DNA of 64,000 bases from Yersinia bercovieri ATCC 43970 (GTDB lineage Bacteria > Pseudomonadota > Gammaproteobacteria > Enterobacterales > Enterobacteriaceae), in NCBI RefSeq assembly GCF_013282745.1, contig NZ_CP054044.1:620001-684000 (forward strand), written 5' to 3'. Position 1 is the stretch's first letter. The number at the start of each line of letters is the position of its first letter. Positions 40,836 through 51,429 of the stretch are shown one piece after another. The position numbers and the translations under genes are program-made. A model generated the notes under the pieces. That model did not search any database. It was not told the DNA's origin and saw only the letters and a program-made list of their open reading frames with translations.

Positions 40836-42012
40836 GCTTTACCTCTGTTTGATTACTCTTATGTAACTGTCCGTGAGCGGGAAGCACCGGCAACAGCCGA
40901 ATCAATAAAATGTAGGCGCAGACCTCAATGGCGACGAAGCCGATTGAGATCAGAATTTCACTGGTGGTGGGGAAGTAGTTGTAGCCACCGCCGGGATTGA
41001 AGGCCAGCAGCGAGTAGTTGAGCCGCCACAGTGCCGCGCCGCCAATCATGCAGAGCGCGCCGATAAAGAGTAAGCGGCTATCCTCTCTGGCCCGCCGAAT
41101 ACGGAAGATCAGCAGCGGCAGGGTCATCAGCACGATTTCCGCCCAAAAGGCGATGGCGTAGCGGTCAAAATGCCACAGATAATCGGTCTTATGGCGCACG
41201 ATGACTTCACCGAGGCGCAGCAGCACAAACAGCAGCAGGAACAGATCAATGATGGTGGTTAAGCGGGTGAACAGCGGCGCTTCATTGGCCCCTCGCCCGC
41301 GCAATCCCGCCTGTACTAAGGAGCCTTCGAAAATAACAATCGAGAAGCCCAGAATGGCGGCCGTCAGCAGGGAGAATAGCGGCAGCATTTCATAGCTTTG
41401 CCACAGGGGATGGATCTTGGCACCCGCAGCAATCATCAGTGACCCCATGGAGGATTGATGCATGGTGGGCAGCAGCGCACCGAGGGCGATAACAAAGAAC
41501 ATCACTTTGTTTAGCCGCTTCAGCGAGACTTTCCAGCCGAGACGTTCGAATAGGGCGGGGGCAAACTCCAGCGCCATCACGCCGATATAAATCGTCATAC
41601 AGACGGCGGTTTCGAACAGCACTGAATTGACGTTGAAATAGCCGGGAATGAAGAAGTACGGCAGGTTCCAGTAGCGGCCCACGTCAATGGTGATCGACAA
41701 ACCGCCGAGCGCATAGCCAAACAGGCTCGCGAGCAGTGCCGGGCGTACCAGCGGGTGATACTCACCACGGTTAAACACGTAAACCGCCCACGCCAGCGCC
41801 CAGCCGCCACAGGCAAGTCCTGTGCCGACCAGTAAGTCGAAGGCTATCCAGATCCCCCATGGGAAGCCGCCATTCAAATCACTGACAGACCCCAGCCCAA
41901 GCACCAAGCGCTTGACTATCAGCAGCGCGCAGAGCACCACAAAGGGCGCTAACAGCATCACTGGCCAGCTGACCAGCCGCCCACCCAGTGGGCTGGATTT
42001 ATGCATCGTCAT
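40813..42012 (-). CDS. hybB: Hydrogenase-2 membrane subunit HybB
   Basis: NrfD/PsrC-type integral membrane protein that passes electrons to menaquinone and can conserve energy. 399 residues from ATG 42012 (AAGGAA 8 nt upstream) with about ten helices. [44 protein letters not shown] and [13 protein letters not shown] are hallmark HybB segments. A longer frame to 42126 lies inside hybA and is not used. Overlaps hybA by 14 bp. Confidence 0.96.
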   Translation of the reverse strand: MTMHKSSPLGGRLVSWPVMLLAPFVVLCALLIVKRLVLGLGSVSDLNGGFPWGIWIAFDLLVGTGLACGGWALAWAVYVFNRGEYHPLVRPALLASLFGYALGGLSITIDVGRYWNLPYFFIPGYFNVNSVLFETAVCMTIYIGVMALEFAPALFERLGWKVSLKRLNKVMFFVIALGALLPTMHQSSMGSLMIAAGAKIHPLWQSYEMLPLFSLLTAAILGFSIVIFEGSLVQAGLRGRGANEAPLFTRLTTIIDLFLLLFVLLRLGEVIVRHKTDYLWHFDRYAIAFWAEIVLMTLPLLIFRIRRAREDSRLLFIGALCMIGGAALWRLNYSLLAFNPGGGYNYFPTTSEILISIGFVAIEVCAYILLIRLLPVLPAHGQLHKSNQTEVKHEPTHHH

Positions 42013-43057
42013 CGCGACTTTCCTTTTTGTTCTGCGTCTGCGGCTTACCCTGGCTCTGTGGCGGCTCCTGACTATCATCTTCTTTGCGCTCATCGCGGGT
42101 ATTGCGATGCACCAGTGCCGTGACACCCGCCAGAACCGCCAGCGGTAGGATCATGCCTTTGTACAGCGTATGCTGGACATGCTCAGAGCGCGCGCCAGTC
42201 GCCAGTTCTGCCAGTGGCGGCAAATCGAGCTTCTCGGCCGGGACCCCCGCCAGCACCAAGACCTGTGTGCCGCCGCCCTCTTTTTCACCATAAACGTGCG
42301 GTTCATAGTGGGCGACCGGGTGCTCGTAGGTGTCATTGGCACTGAGTGTCTGACGCGGGAAGCGGTAGTTTTCACCCGGTTTCAGGGTCAGCCGCCGTTG
42401 CGCCTCAGACAGCAACTCCTCACGGGTGCCAAATATCACCGCACCAGTTGGGCACACCTCGACACAGCCGGGTAGCCCACCTTTGTCCAGCCGCTCTACC
42501 CCTTTCTGATTGCATAATTCACATTTGTGGATCTGGCCAAAGGGGTTGTCATAATCATATTTCGGCACATTGAATGGGCAGCCGACCATGCAATAGCGGC
42601 AGCCAGTACAAACATTGGGGTCATAGTGGACAATGCCGGTTTTGGCATCTTTGCGCAGTGCGCTCACCGGACAGACAGAAACACAGTTGGGATCAACGCA
42701 GTGCATACACTGCTTTTTGATATAGGCGTAGCCATCTTCTAGCTGATCTTTATGAATCCCCGCGCCGCTGGTCCACACCTGAATAATATTGTTGGTGTAG
42801 GGGCTAAGTTTGTCGTTGTTTGACCAGATGGCCTCACCACTGGCATAGGTTTCGCCATGTTCGGCAAACTCGCTATGGTTGATCTGCTGGCATTTGCTCA
42901 CACACGCCTGACAACCGACACATAACGTGGAGTCATATAACATGCTCAACGCACCGGGGATCGGTGGCCGATTTTGTACCTCAGCTCGCGCACTGGGCGA
43001 AAGCCCTGCCAGCAGCACACCGCCAGAGGCTAATTTGAAAAAGTGACGTCGGTTCAC
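41999..43057 (-). CDS. hybA: Hydrogenase-2 ferredoxin-like subunit HybA
   Basis: Periplasmic electron-transfer protein between HybO and HybB, 352 residues. N-terminal Tat-like signal [19 protein letters not shown]. Four [4Fe-4S] cysteine sets: [43 protein letters not shown] with a later CVEVC. A C-terminal hydrophobic anchor ([15 protein letters not shown]) is followed by a charged, Gln/Pro-rich tail. 2 bp after hybO. Confidence 0.96.
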   Translation of the reverse strand: MNRRHFFKLASGGVLLAGLSPSARAEVQNRPPIPGALSMLYDSTLCVGCQACVSKCQQINHSEFAEHGETYASGEAIWSNNDKLSPYTNNIIQVWTSGAGIHKDQLEDGYAYIKKQCMHCVDPNCVSVCPVSALRKDAKTGIVHYDPNVCTGCRYCMVGCPFNVPKYDYDNPFGQIHKCELCNQKGVERLDKGGLPGCVEVCPTGAVIFGTREELLSEAQRRLTLKPGENYRFPRQTLSANDTYEHPVAHYEPHVYGEKEGGGTQVLVLAGVPAEKLDLPPLAELATGARSEHVQHTLYKGMILPLAVLAGVTALVHRNTRDERKEDDSQEPPQSQGKPQTQNKKESRDDDA

Positions 43058-43059
43058 GG

Positions 43060-44193
43060 CTACTCCTCCCGCGATGGGTGATCGTCATCTTTACGGCGCT
43101 GTTTCTGTTGCCGCCCCAGCTCACGGACGGTCATCAGGCTAACGCCCGCCACCAATCCCACCACGCCGCCCAGCAGTGCCGTCGCCGTGGTCGACACCTC
43201 GCCGCCTTCCGGATTATGAATCAGCGGTTTTTCAGCGCGCGGTGTGGGGTTCTCCACATTCGCCAATTGGGCGATGCCTTTGGTGAAGCCAATTCCCTCT
43301 TCATTGCAGCCGTAGCAAGGGTGCCCAATACCCACCGGCCAGATGCCGCCGCCGACATCGCAGAACTCCAGTGTTGGGCAGTTGCCATAAGTCTCTGGCC
43401 CTTTACAGCCCAAGTGGTAAAGGCAGTAGCCCTGCCGGTGACCTTCGTCGCCAAACTGGCGCGCAAAGCGGCCAGCATCAAAGTGCGGACGGCGCTCGCA
43501 GTTTTCATGAATCAAGCGGCCATAAGCAAAGGTTGGGCGGTTCTTGGCATCCAACGCGGGTGGCCGCTGGAAAGTGATGATATGGGCGACAGTCGCCAAA
43601 AAGTTATGCGGGTTGGGTGGGCAACCGGGGATATTAATCACCGTTTTGCCGGGCAGTGCGTCTTGCAAACTCACCGCGCCAGTCGGGTTGCCGCCAGTGG
43701 CGGGCACACCTCCCCAGGCGGAGCAGGAACCAATGGCAATAATCGCCGCCGCATGTTCCGCTGCTTCGCGGATATGCTCGACAATCGGCTTGCCCGCCAC
43801 CATGCAGTAAATCCCGCCATCTTTCAGCGGGATAGAGCCATCGACCACCAGCACATATTTCCCTTTGTACTGTTCGATAGCCCGGTGCTTATTCTCCTCC
43901 GCTTGCTCACCAAATGCGGCCGACAGCACTTCGTGATACTCCATCGAGATAACACTGAGCAGTAGATTCTCAATGGTGGGATGGGTCGAACGTAGTAGCG
44001 ATTCAGTACAACCGGTGCACTCCTGCGCACCAATCCAGATGACCGGTGGTCGTTGCGGTGAACTGACCGTGTTAGCAATTTCAGCGGCAGCTTTACTGCT
44101 AAGACCCATGGTGGCAGCCAGTGCTGCACAAAGCTTCATAAAATCACGACGGTTAACGCCATGCTGGGAAAGCATGTTTTTTTCCCCTACCAT
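43060..44193 (-). CDS. hybO: Hydrogenase-2 small subunit HybO
   Basis: Fe-S small subunit, 377 residues, exported by Tat with HybC. Twin-arginine motif [17 protein letters not shown], proximal cluster [11 protein letters not shown], and distal/medial cysteines in [13 protein letters not shown] and [13 protein letters not shown]-terminal helix ([18 protein letters not shown]) anchors it. First gene of the twelve-gene hyb-hyp run; AGAGGA lies 6 nt before the ATG and an FNR box 79 bp upstream. Confidence 0.97.
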   Translation of the reverse strand: MVGEKNMLSQHGVNRRDFMKLCAALAATMGLSSKAAAEIANTVSSPQRPPVIWIGAQECTGCTESLLRSTHPTIENLLLSVISMEYHEVLSAAFGEQAEENKHRAIEQYKGKYVLVVDGSIPLKDGGIYCMVAGKPIVEHIREAAEHAAAIIAIGSCSAWGGVPATGGNPTGAVSLQDALPGKTVINIPGCPPNPHNFLATVAHIITFQRPPALDAKNRPTFAYGRLIHENCERRPHFDAGRFARQFGDEGHRQGYCLYHLGCKGPETYGNCPTLEFCDVGGGIWPVGIGHPCYGCNEEGIGFTKGIAQLANVENPTPRAEKPLIHNPEGGEVSTTATALLGGVVGLVAGVSLMTVRELGRQQKQRRKDDDHPSREE

Positions 44194-44271
44194 TATTATT
44201 CCTCTGTTTATACCCTTAGATAAAACATGGTTTTAGTGTTAATAGTTTGTAACCTCACCAATTTAATTAAG

Positions 44272-44285
44272 TTGATCTTTATCAA
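44272..44285. promoter_or_regulatory. FNR box upstream of hybO
   Basis: TTGAT-CTTT-ATCAA is a perfect FNR consensus dyad, 79 bp upstream of hybO. On the minus strand a TACAAA-type -10 lies about 21 bp downstream of the box, which is the geometry of a class II activated promoter (centre near -41.5). This fits anaerobic induction of hydrogenase 2. CRP could bind weakly but the sites differ (TGTGA). Confidence 0.75.
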
Positions 44286-44810
44286 TGGAAATTGATTGAA
44301 TGATTGGGGGGCTAATATCTGTGAACTAAAACCGTTTCAGCAAAATATTTCATTTGCCAGAAAATAAAAAATCTGTCAGGTGATACCGCGAATAATGCCG
44401 ATGAAATTCAATATCATTTAGCCAAAAACATAAATTGACTTAATAACTTTAATAGCCGATTACTTATTTTAGTTATTTAACTATAAATATTAATTTCATA
44501 AGTCGAGAAATGAAAACAGATAATATCAGCCCCGGATAATAACTCGTTATAGGTATATTGAGTCATCAACTTTACCTGTGCTGCCGCCATCACCTTACTG
44601 GGGTTAGTCGATGAGCCAGCAAAGCGGTAATATCATGCCCAAAGGTGACACACGCGCCCCCGGTGACCTCCCCCTCGTCAATTCAGCGCAGGTACAAAGC
44701 CTTAATCTCACTCACCAATATCGTAGTTAATTGTATATTTTGTGTTTTAATCAATTTATCGGTAAATGAGTCGTGCTATGATTTGTTTACCGGTCACTAT
44801 TCAACCGGTT
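44286..44810. other. Intergenic region between hybO and slyB, with possible gene remnant
   Basis: AT-rich flanks surround a GC-richer island at about 44580-44700. On the minus strand the island reads DEGEVTGGACVTFGHDITALLAHRL, then stops; a stop also precedes it. This looks like an eroded fragment of a gene that I do not recognise. No intact gene seen. Confidence 0.35.
44774..44782 (+). promoter_or_regulatory. Extended -10 promoter of slyB
   Basis: TGCTATGAT is an extended -10 element (TGn-TATGAT) 130 bp before the slyB start, just upstream of the ERIC. No good -35 is visible, as is usual for extended -10 promoters. Confidence 0.45.
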
Positions 44811-44907
44811 AGGCAGCAAACGAGCGAATCCCGATGAGCTTACTCCAGTAAGTGATTCGGGTGAGTAAGCGCAGCTAACACCGCTGCAACTTCAAGTAGG
44901 AAGGGTC
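44811..44907. repeat. ERIC element (left end degraded) fused to the slyB leader
   Basis: Carries the ERIC core (AGTAAGTGATTCGGGTGAGT and AAGCGCAGCTAACACC) and right terminal part (CTTCAAGTAGGAAGGGT). The left terminal repeat is replaced by other sequence. Its right end contains AGGAAGGG, which is the Shine-Dalgarno of slyB, 6 nt before the ATG. Confidence 0.8.
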
Positions 44908-44911
44908 CGCT

Positions 44912-45379
44912 ATGACAAAATCATTCATTGTTGCTGCTCTAGCCATCGCCACACTCAGTGGCTGCGCCAATAATAATACACTTTCGGGCGATACCTTTAG
45001 CAGCTCTCAGGCGGGGCAAGCCCAATCGGTGACTTACGGCACCTTGGTTTCTGTTCGTCCGGTCACTATTCAGGGTGGGGATGGCAATAACATTGCCGGT
45101 GCGGTAGGTGGGGCTGTTGTGGGTGGCTTTTTGGGTAACACCATTGGTGGTGGTACTGGCCGCCGTCTCGGCACCGCCGCAGGGGCGGTTGCTGGTGGCG
45201 TTGTCGGCCAACAAGTCCAGAGCATGATGAACCGCAGCAGTGGGGTTGAACTGGAAGTCCGCCGTGATAATGGCACCACCTTCCTGGTTGTTCAGGCGCA
45301 AGGGGTGACACAGTTCCATGCGGGTCAACGGGTGACGATTGCCACCAATGGCAATAGTGTCACTATCACGCCACGATAA
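44912..45379 (+). CDS. slyB: Outer-membrane lipoprotein SlyB (glycine-zipper, Pcp family)
   Basis: Small outer-membrane lipoprotein, 155 residues, related to PcpY/Pcp of Yersinia and Haemophilus and to E. coli SlyB, a PhoP-regulated envelope-stress protein. Signal peptide MTKSFIVAALAIATLSGC with lipobox; TLSGDTFSSSQAGQAQSV; glycine-zipper segment (GAVGGAVVGGFLGNTIGGG, about residues 63-82) and C-terminal domain VELEVRRDNGTTFLVVQ. Monocistronic, with a hairpin terminator region downstream. Confidence 0.93.
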   Translation: MTKSFIVAALAIATLSGCANNNTLSGDTFSSSQAGQAQSVTYGTLVSVRPVTIQGGDGNNIAGAVGGAVVGGFLGNTIGGGTGRRLGTAAGAVAGGVVGQQVQSMMNRSSGVELEVRRDNGTTFLVVQAQGVTQFHAGQRVTIATNGNSVTITPR

Positions 45380-45458
45380 TTTTTGGCGTGACAAATAGCG
45401 ACATTCGATGGGCGTTAGCAGGAGTGGCGTTAACAAATCGATTATCGCCAATAAAAAA

Positions 45459-45498
45459 CACCGTCCAGCCCTGAGGTTCGAGGGTAGGCTGGACGGTG
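45459..45498 (-). terminator. Terminator between slyB and the lafU remnant (convergent)
   Basis: Perfect 12-bp stem CACCGTCCAGCC / GGCTGGACGGTG with a 16-nt loop. Minus-strand reading is followed by TTTTTTATT, so it strongly terminates transcripts from the lafU side; the plus-strand side has no U run. Confidence 0.8.
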
Positions 45499-45511
45499 AA
45501 AAATATGAGTG

Positions 45512-46278
45512 TCACTGTTCGACTTTTTTGACCGCCGACTTCACGACATTCTCACCGTGGTTGCCAAAGAACTGATATAGGGTGTCCGACGCTGTTTTGG
45601 TTAAGACCATAATTTCGATACGTCGGTTACTGGCCGCTAAAGGCTCTGTCGGAGTCAGTAGCATCTGATCCGCCATTGCATTGATTTGCAGCACTCGCTC
45701 CTCACTCAATCCGCCTTTTACCAGCGCTTTGTGCGCCATTAGTGCCCTTTCGCCAGATAGATTCCAGTTGTTATACCGCACCTGATCACGATAACGGGAT
45801 GCATCGGTATGACCGGTAATAATGATTTTATTGTCCATTTCATTAAAGGCGGGTGCCAGTTCAGCCAGTAAACGGCTGAAGAATGGGGTCAATAACGCAC
45901 TGCTGCGCTGAAACATATCCCGCTGTTTATCATCTTGAATCAAGATACGTAGCCCTTGCGGTACTACCTCCATTTTCAAGTTAGATTGCGCGTCGTAGGT
46001 TGAGGTGATTTGCATAATAATGCGCGATAACTCTTCCATCTCTTTACCCGACTTATCCACCACCTCTTCCAATGACTGTTCTGGCTCCGGCACCTCCACT
46101 GCAAGGTTACTTTTGGTCTCTTTGGCCTGTTCGTGACCATCAATGCTGTCGGAGAACTTGCCGCCACCACTCTTACTTTTGGAGGGGATCGAAATATAGG
46201 ATTGCTTGTCAAAAATGGTTTCGCCATTCAATTGCGCCACAATTTCTTGTCGCTCCTCTTCGGAGACGACCCCAACAA
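45512..46278 (-). pseudogene. lafU: lafU remnant (lateral flagellar motor protein, MotB family), 5' truncated
   Basis: Stator protein of the lateral (Flag-2) flagellar motor. What is left is about 255 codons: GVVSEEERQEIVAQLNGETIFD, the linker, and the complete OmpA-like peptidoglycan-binding domain (IIITGHTDASRYRDQVRYNN, ASNRRIEIMVL). The N-terminal helix and the proton-carrying aspartate of MotB proteins are missing. The frame is open further to 46402, but beyond about 46280 it is antisense to the lfhA remnant. The stop codon is at the normal C-terminus. Non-functional as a stator. Resembles mbhA of E. coli K-12. Confidence 0.88.
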
Positions 46279-47981
46279 TCAACTTTGTGGTAGTAACCAA
46301 AGGTGCCGAGCGAATTTCTGAGGTTTCCGCGCGCTTTACATTGGATGCCTTGCCAGGGAAACAGATGGCAATTGATGCCGATCTGAATGCTGGGTTAATC
46401 AATCAAGAGCAAGCACGTCTACGCCGCAAAGATGTCGCCAGTGAAGCTGATTTTTACGGTGCAATGGATGGTGCATCCAAGTTTGTTCGCGGTGATGCCA
46501 TTGCCGGTATTATGATTCTGGTGATCAACGTGATCGGCGGTGTTTGTATCGGTATATTTGAGTACGATCTCAGTGCTAGCCAGTCGTTCCAGCAATATGT
46601 CTTGCTGACCATTGGTGATGGCTTAGTTGCACAAATTCCGTCGCTATTATTGGCAACCGCAGCGGCAATTATTGTCACCCGAGTCAGTGATGGCGGGGAT
46701 ATGACTGATGAAATTAAAGATCAGTTATTGGCTAAACCGACCATCTTATATGCCGCGGCATTTGTGATGTTCATTCTCGCCATTGTGCCGGGGATGCCCC
46801 ATCTTGCCTTTCTCAGCTTCACCGGATTACTCCTGTTCGCTGCTTGGCAGCAAAGTAAAAAAATTCAGCAAGCTGATGCTGAACCCGATCTTACAGCCAT
46901 CAACCAAGCCATCTCTGAAGATAGTGCGTTAAATATCAATTGGGATAATATCCCGGTGGTAGAGCCAATTGGACTGAATTTGGGTTATAAACTGGTAACA
47001 CTGGTCGATGAATCAAAAGGTCGCCCATTAATCCAACGCCTGCGGGGGGTACGGCAAATTATTTCCGAAACCTGCGGAATTTTATTACCCGAAATTAAAG
47101 TCCGAGAGAATTTTCGCTTAAAGCCCTCTCAGTACACCATCAATATTAATGGTGTCAAAATGGCGGGGGGCGAAGTCCATATTGATAAACTGATGGCAAT
47201 TCCTACAGCGGAACAATATGGCGAGATCGATGGTATTCTGGATATCGATCCGACTTACGGCTTGGCTGTAGTGTGGATAGAGCCACATGATAAAGCGACC
47301 GCTTTAAACTTGGGTTATCAGATAGTTGATTGTGCCAGTGTGGTAGCGACACATGCGAATAAAGTGGTGCGGGATCATTTATCTGAACTGTTTAACTATG
47401 ACGACATCACTCAATTACACCAACGGCTTGAATCACTGTCACCACGTCTGGCTGAAGATTTGGCTGCAGCACTTAATTTCAGTCAACTGCTTAAAGTATA
47501 TCGCCAATTATTAATCGAAAATGTCTCACTGAAAGATATAGTCACCATTGCCACTACCTTAGTGGAAAGCGCCAATGTTACCAAGGATGCTCTGTTATTG
47601 ACCTCTGATGTACGCTACGCCTTGCGCTCAGGGATAGTTAATGCCATCAATGGCGACGATAAAAATCTGGCGGTTTATACCATCAATCACGAATTAGAGA
47701 ATATGTTATTGGGTTCACTGAATCAGGCACAGCAAGCGGGGAAAGTTGTTTTGGATAATTTCCCTGTTGAACCCAATATCCTAACTCAGCTGCAACAGAA
47801 TATGCCCATCATTAAAGAACAAATGAAGGCAGAGAATCACCAGCCAATTTTATTGGTTACACCACAACTACGCCCATTGGTCGCGCGCTATGCGCGATTA
47901 TTCTGCGATGGGCTAAATGTATTGTCTTATAATGAAGTGCCCGATGATATGGCACTGAATGTCATTGGTACATTGGAGTAA
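46272..47981 (+). pseudogene. lfhA: lfhA remnant (lateral flagellar export protein, FlhA family), 5' truncated
   Basis: Export-gate component of the lateral flagellar type III system. About 569 codons of roughly 695 remain. Homology starts at INFVVVTKGAERISEVSARF (near residue 135 of FlhA), then the FHIPEP-type signature area LDALPGKQMAIDADLNAGLI, the remaining membrane helices and the full cytoplasmic domain to the natural stop. The first four or so helices are lost. The frame opens at 46206 only because it reads antisense through lafU. Together with lafU it forms a head-to-head deletion scar, like fhiA-mbhA in E. coli K-12. Confidence 0.9.
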
Positions 47982-48063
47982 AGGCGCTATTTCACAACAA
48001 GTGATGATAAAACTGGCCACAGTGTAAAAGCAGAAAAAATAGCACTGTGGCCTAGCGTAAAAA

Positions 48064-49053
48064 TCAGTTATCCATAAATGTTTGTTGCCATTGTGTAATG
48101 GTTTTTGGTCTCTTATCTTTATCGCCAGCGACATTGGTGAAATAGTGAATCTGCAAGTCGCCATTTTTTTCCGGTGCAACAAAAGCAGCCCATATTTCAC
48201 CGGTAGGGCTGTACATGATTATTGATGCCCGTGTATTGGCCGCACCACGTACCCAAGTGGTTAATACTTTCGCCCCTAGGTTATCCAGATCATGGGTATA
48301 GATATAGACATTGGCTGAAGCGACAAATTGAGTGTAATTATCACCAACTAAATCGCGGAAGTTTTTATCGTCCTCAGCATTAGCAAAAATACCGATAGAG
48401 AGCAGTGTTGGTTCTTCGCGGGGATCTTTATCCGCCCTCACATATTGCCCATCAATAAAGACATCTTTGGGCATCGAAATACGACAGCCCCAGCTGCCAT
48501 TGCTGTGTACCTGAATAGAACCATCTTTTATCGGGATCAGCAACAAGCGACAATTTGATGTTTTATCAATGAGATCGACAACAGCCAGCCCCTCAATCTT
48601 GCGCGCTTCGGCTCTGAAAGTACCGCTGTTTTCGCCCGACCAGGCACGGCTATCAATACTGAACCCCCACTCGGTAATTCGGTTAATTTTGATAACCCCC
48701 CCACGATCATTCCCTTTGGTAATATTCCACCACTGCCCCTTCCAATCAAAGTTCTTATCAATATCAGACATAGACGCGATGCCTTGAAAATAGGCGCGCT
48801 GAATACAACTATTACTGGTACAGCTATTCAGCGCTTTCTCCCACACTCGCCGTTGCTGATAAACTATTTCAGTATCATATTTGATGAGCATCACCTGATA
48901 GATCTCACTGAAGGTCTGATCTAACCAGTGTAAATCCTCATTGCTGCATACGGTATACTCTACCGGTGTCACTGCCCGCTGGCAGTTAATGGCGAAAGAT
49001 GAGGATGAAAACAGCAGTATCAAGAGAAAAAAAACATTGCGGAAAAAAGTCAT
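48064..49053 (-). CDS. Secreted protein with LprI-like (DUF1311) N-terminal domain
   Basis: 329 residues, signal peptide MTFFRNVFFLLILLFSSSSFA. The mature N-terminus INCQRAVTPVEYTVCSNEDLHWLDQTFSEIYQ has the cysteine and LDxxxxxxY pattern of the LprI/DUF1311 family, some of which inhibit lysozyme; further Cys pair in LNSCTSNSCIQRAYF. The remaining 220 residues (GWSF.., WGCRISMPKDVFIDGQYV) are not recognised. The codon use is AT-richer than its neighbours. Lies beside the flagellar scar, on the other strand. Lysozyme inhibition is a guess. Confidence 0.7.
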   Translation of the reverse strand: MTFFRNVFFLLILLFSSSSFAINCQRAVTPVEYTVCSNEDLHWLDQTFSEIYQVMLIKYDTEIVYQQRRVWEKALNSCTSNSCIQRAYFQGIASMSDIDKNFDWKGQWWNITKGNDRGGVIKINRITEWGFSIDSRAWSGENSGTFRAEARKIEGLAVVDLIDKTSNCRLLLIPIKDGSIQVHSNGSWGCRISMPKDVFIDGQYVRADKDPREEPTLLSIGIFANAEDDKNFRDLVGDNYTQFVASANVYIYTHDLDNLGAKVLTTWVRGAANTRASIIMYSPTGEIWAAFVAPEKNGDLQIHYFTNVAGDKDKRPKTITQWQQTFMDN

Positions 49054-49160
49054 ATTAATTATTTAACCTGATGAAGAATATATGATTTTTATTACTACAA
49101 ACCAGCTCTATTCGTTCATATTATATCTTTTCTATCAAAAAATATCTTTAGTTGAAAATA

Positions 49161-49206
49161 AAAAACCACCCGCCTAGGCTAATCACTTAGCCCAAACGGA
49201 TGGTTT
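49161..49206 (-). terminator. Intrinsic terminator of the chemoreceptor gene
   Basis: Minus strand: AAACCATCCG ... GGCTAA-GTGA-TTAGCC ... CGGGTGGTTTTTTA, a long nested stem followed by a U run, about 60 bp past the stop at 49264. Confidence 0.8.
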
Positions 49207-49263
49207 ATCTACTGACTATTTTATGACGGCAATAGTTTCACTAACTTAAGCCTAATCCTTATT

Positions 49264-50847
49264 TTAATTATGGTTATACTCTTGCATATTATCCGAAAGC
49301 TTAAATGCCGAAACAGCATCAGTCAGTTGACGAGCCTGCTCTTCCAACGAAGCCGCTGCTGCTGCTGACTCTTGCACCAGGGAGGCATTTTGCTGTGTAA
49401 CACCATCCATCTCAGCGACAGCCTGACCAATTTGGCTGATACCACGACTTTGCTCATCAGAGGCAGAGGCAATTTCTCCCATAATATCAGTCACATTAGT
49501 CACTGCCTGAACAATACTATTCATCGTTTCTCCAGCCTCAGAGACCTGCTTCGAACCAATATTGACTCGAGAGACCGATTCGCTAATTAGCCCCTCGATC
49601 TCCTTGGCGGCCTGCGCACTACGTTGCGCCAAATTACGCACTTCACTGGCGACCACCGCAAAACCACGCCCCTGCTCACCCGCACGAGCAGCTTCCACTG
49701 CGGCATTCAAAGCCAGAATATTCGTCTGGAAGGCGATACTGTTAATCACGCCGATGATGTCAGCAATACGCCGCGAGCTTTCGGTAATACTACTCATGGT
49801 GGCGACCACATCATTGACTATTCGCCCACCATTTTGTGCCGTGACAGAGGCATTATCTGCCAGCTTACTGGCCTGATGCGCATTCTCCGCATTCTGTTTC
49901 ACCGTGGCATTTAGCTGCTCCATACTGGCAGCCGTCTCTTCCAGTGCCGCCGCTTGCTGTTCAGTGCGCGAAGAGAGATCCGCATTGCCCGCCGCTATCT
50001 CGCCGGCGCCGGTATAGATGGCATCGGTGCTACTGCGGATAGTCGAAACCGTGTTTACTAAGCTGTTTTGCATTTCACGCAAATAGGGGATTAATTGCCC
50101 AACGCAGTTGCGGCCAAATTCAGCCATTGGTCGACCTAGCTGCCCTTCCGCCATCCGCTTAAAGTGCTGTTTAATCGAATCCAGCGGGCGCACCAGATAG
50201 TGAACAATGTAGCGATCGGTTAATAGCAAAATAATGAAACCGGCAATTAATGCCGCGATCAGCGCCCGCACACACCAAGTGACCAATAGCTCAACCCGGA
50301 CACTGGCGGCCTCGGTTGCTTGATCGACAGTAGAGTTATATTTCTCTACTGCCGCGCCAAACTCGCGACTTAATGGTGGATAACCTTGATTAAACAGTTT
50401 GTTATAATCATCAAATCGATTTTCAGCTACCGCCTTGAACATAGGTTCAATCCCTTGACTTAGGAGTGTTGAGTAGCTTTGAATCGTTTTATCCGTCAAT
50501 GCGGGGTCCATCGGCTCATGGATTTGCAGCTTAAATGCCGCCAACGCGTCTTGAGTATTTTTCAGCGCTACCCCTGCCGAAGCCAGTTCACGATCTGCCT
50601 CGGCAGTTGCCCCACTCTGGCGATATGCTGCCGCACGACTTAAACGTGTTACCACGCGGAAATATTGGTCATTGCCCCGGTTAATAATATTAATGTTTTT
50701 CTGTTGGTTGGAACTCAATTGCAAAGAGTGCATCAATTGATTAAGTGAAAATAATGTAAAGGTTGAAACACCGCCCCAGAGCAACAAAAATATAACAAGA
50801 ATAGATAATAACGCCATCCTGATGGTGATATGTTTTAGAAAATTCAC
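49264..50847 (-). CDS. Methyl-accepting chemotaxis protein
   Basis: Transmembrane chemoreceptor, 527 residues. TM1 near residues 10-32, a periplasmic four-helix Tar/Tsr-type sensor ([27 protein letters not shown]), TM2 near 190-212, HAMP to about 265, then the signalling domain with [20 protein letters not shown] at the hairpin tip and methylation-type Q/E helices. The C-terminus ([13 protein letters not shown]) lacks the NWETF-like pentapeptide that recruits CheR/CheB, so it depends on other receptors for adaptation. The ligand is not readable. Confidence 0.94.
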   Translation of the reverse strand: MNFLKHITIRMALLSILVIFLLLWGGVSTFTLFSLNQLMHSLQLSSNQQKNINIINRGNDQYFRVVTRLSRAAAYRQSGATAEADRELASAGVALKNTQDALAAFKLQIHEPMDPALTDKTIQSYSTLLSQGIEPMFKAVAENRFDDYNKLFNQGYPPLSREFGAAVEKYNSTVDQATEAASVRVELLVTWCVRALIAALIAGFIILLLTDRYIVHYLVRPLDSIKQHFKRMAEGQLGRPMAEFGRNCVGQLIPYLREMQNSLVNTVSTIRSSTDAIYTGAGEIAAGNADLSSRTEQQAAALEETAASMEQLNATVKQNAENAHQASKLADNASVTAQNGGRIVNDVVATMSSITESSRRIADIIGVINSIAFQTNILALNAAVEAARAGEQGRGFAVVASEVRNLAQRSAQAAKEIEGLISESVSRVNIGSKQVSEAGETMNSIVQAVTNVTDIMGEIASASDEQSRGISQIGQAVAEMDGVTQQNASLVQESAAAAASLEEQARQLTDAVSAFKLSDNMQEYNHN

Positions 50848-51429
50848 GGGAATACCCTTGTGTTTTATTTTTTTAGTTTATTTCCTTGAGATTTCAAGGT
50901 GTTTATCGCTGATAATTCCCGCAGGGAAAAAGGCTTAATATCAGGATTAATCACCAAAATAGCATAAAACCAACACAAAAGATCGAGATAACCGATCAAT
51001 AATAAGTAACTAATTGATTTCATCTATTAAAATGTAAATAACGATCGCTAATTTTGATCGAAAAGTAATTAGCAACTCTCACTATTTTTCGCAGAATATG
51101 TCTTTATTTTGAATATAAATACAGTGTCATCTTGCCTATTAACTATTAGGATTATAAGCCAAACAATTAATTTGCTTACTGAGTCGTCATTAACGCCCCT
51201 ACAATGGCAGCATTAAACACTCCACTAAATGAGATTAGACGAAATAAATAAAAAATTAACAAAAATTCATTTAAAGTTATCAGATTAGATATACAGCAGA
51301 ATTTATCTATTTATCAAAATTGTTTTTTGTATCGATTTTTGAGCAAAGAAATATGGCGAGAAGAGTGACAATTTTATTCATTGATATGCGGCTAAATGCA
51401 TAGCGCAACATTGAGTTATCCGGAAGAGA
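50848..51429. other. AT-rich intergenic region upstream of the chemoreceptor gene
   Basis: About 580 bp, strongly AT-rich, no open frame of note and no recognisable repeat. It contains the chemoreceptor promoter; no flagellar sigma-28 site was confidently picked out by eye. Confidence 0.4.

Noticed and set aside
46206..46271. Start of the lfhA frame at 46206 as a real N-terminus
   Set aside because: This part reads antisense through lafU and has no FlhA similarity.
45512..46402. Full 296-residue lafU frame as an intact gene
   Set aside because: The first ~40 codons are antisense lfhA and the essential motor transmembrane segment is missing.
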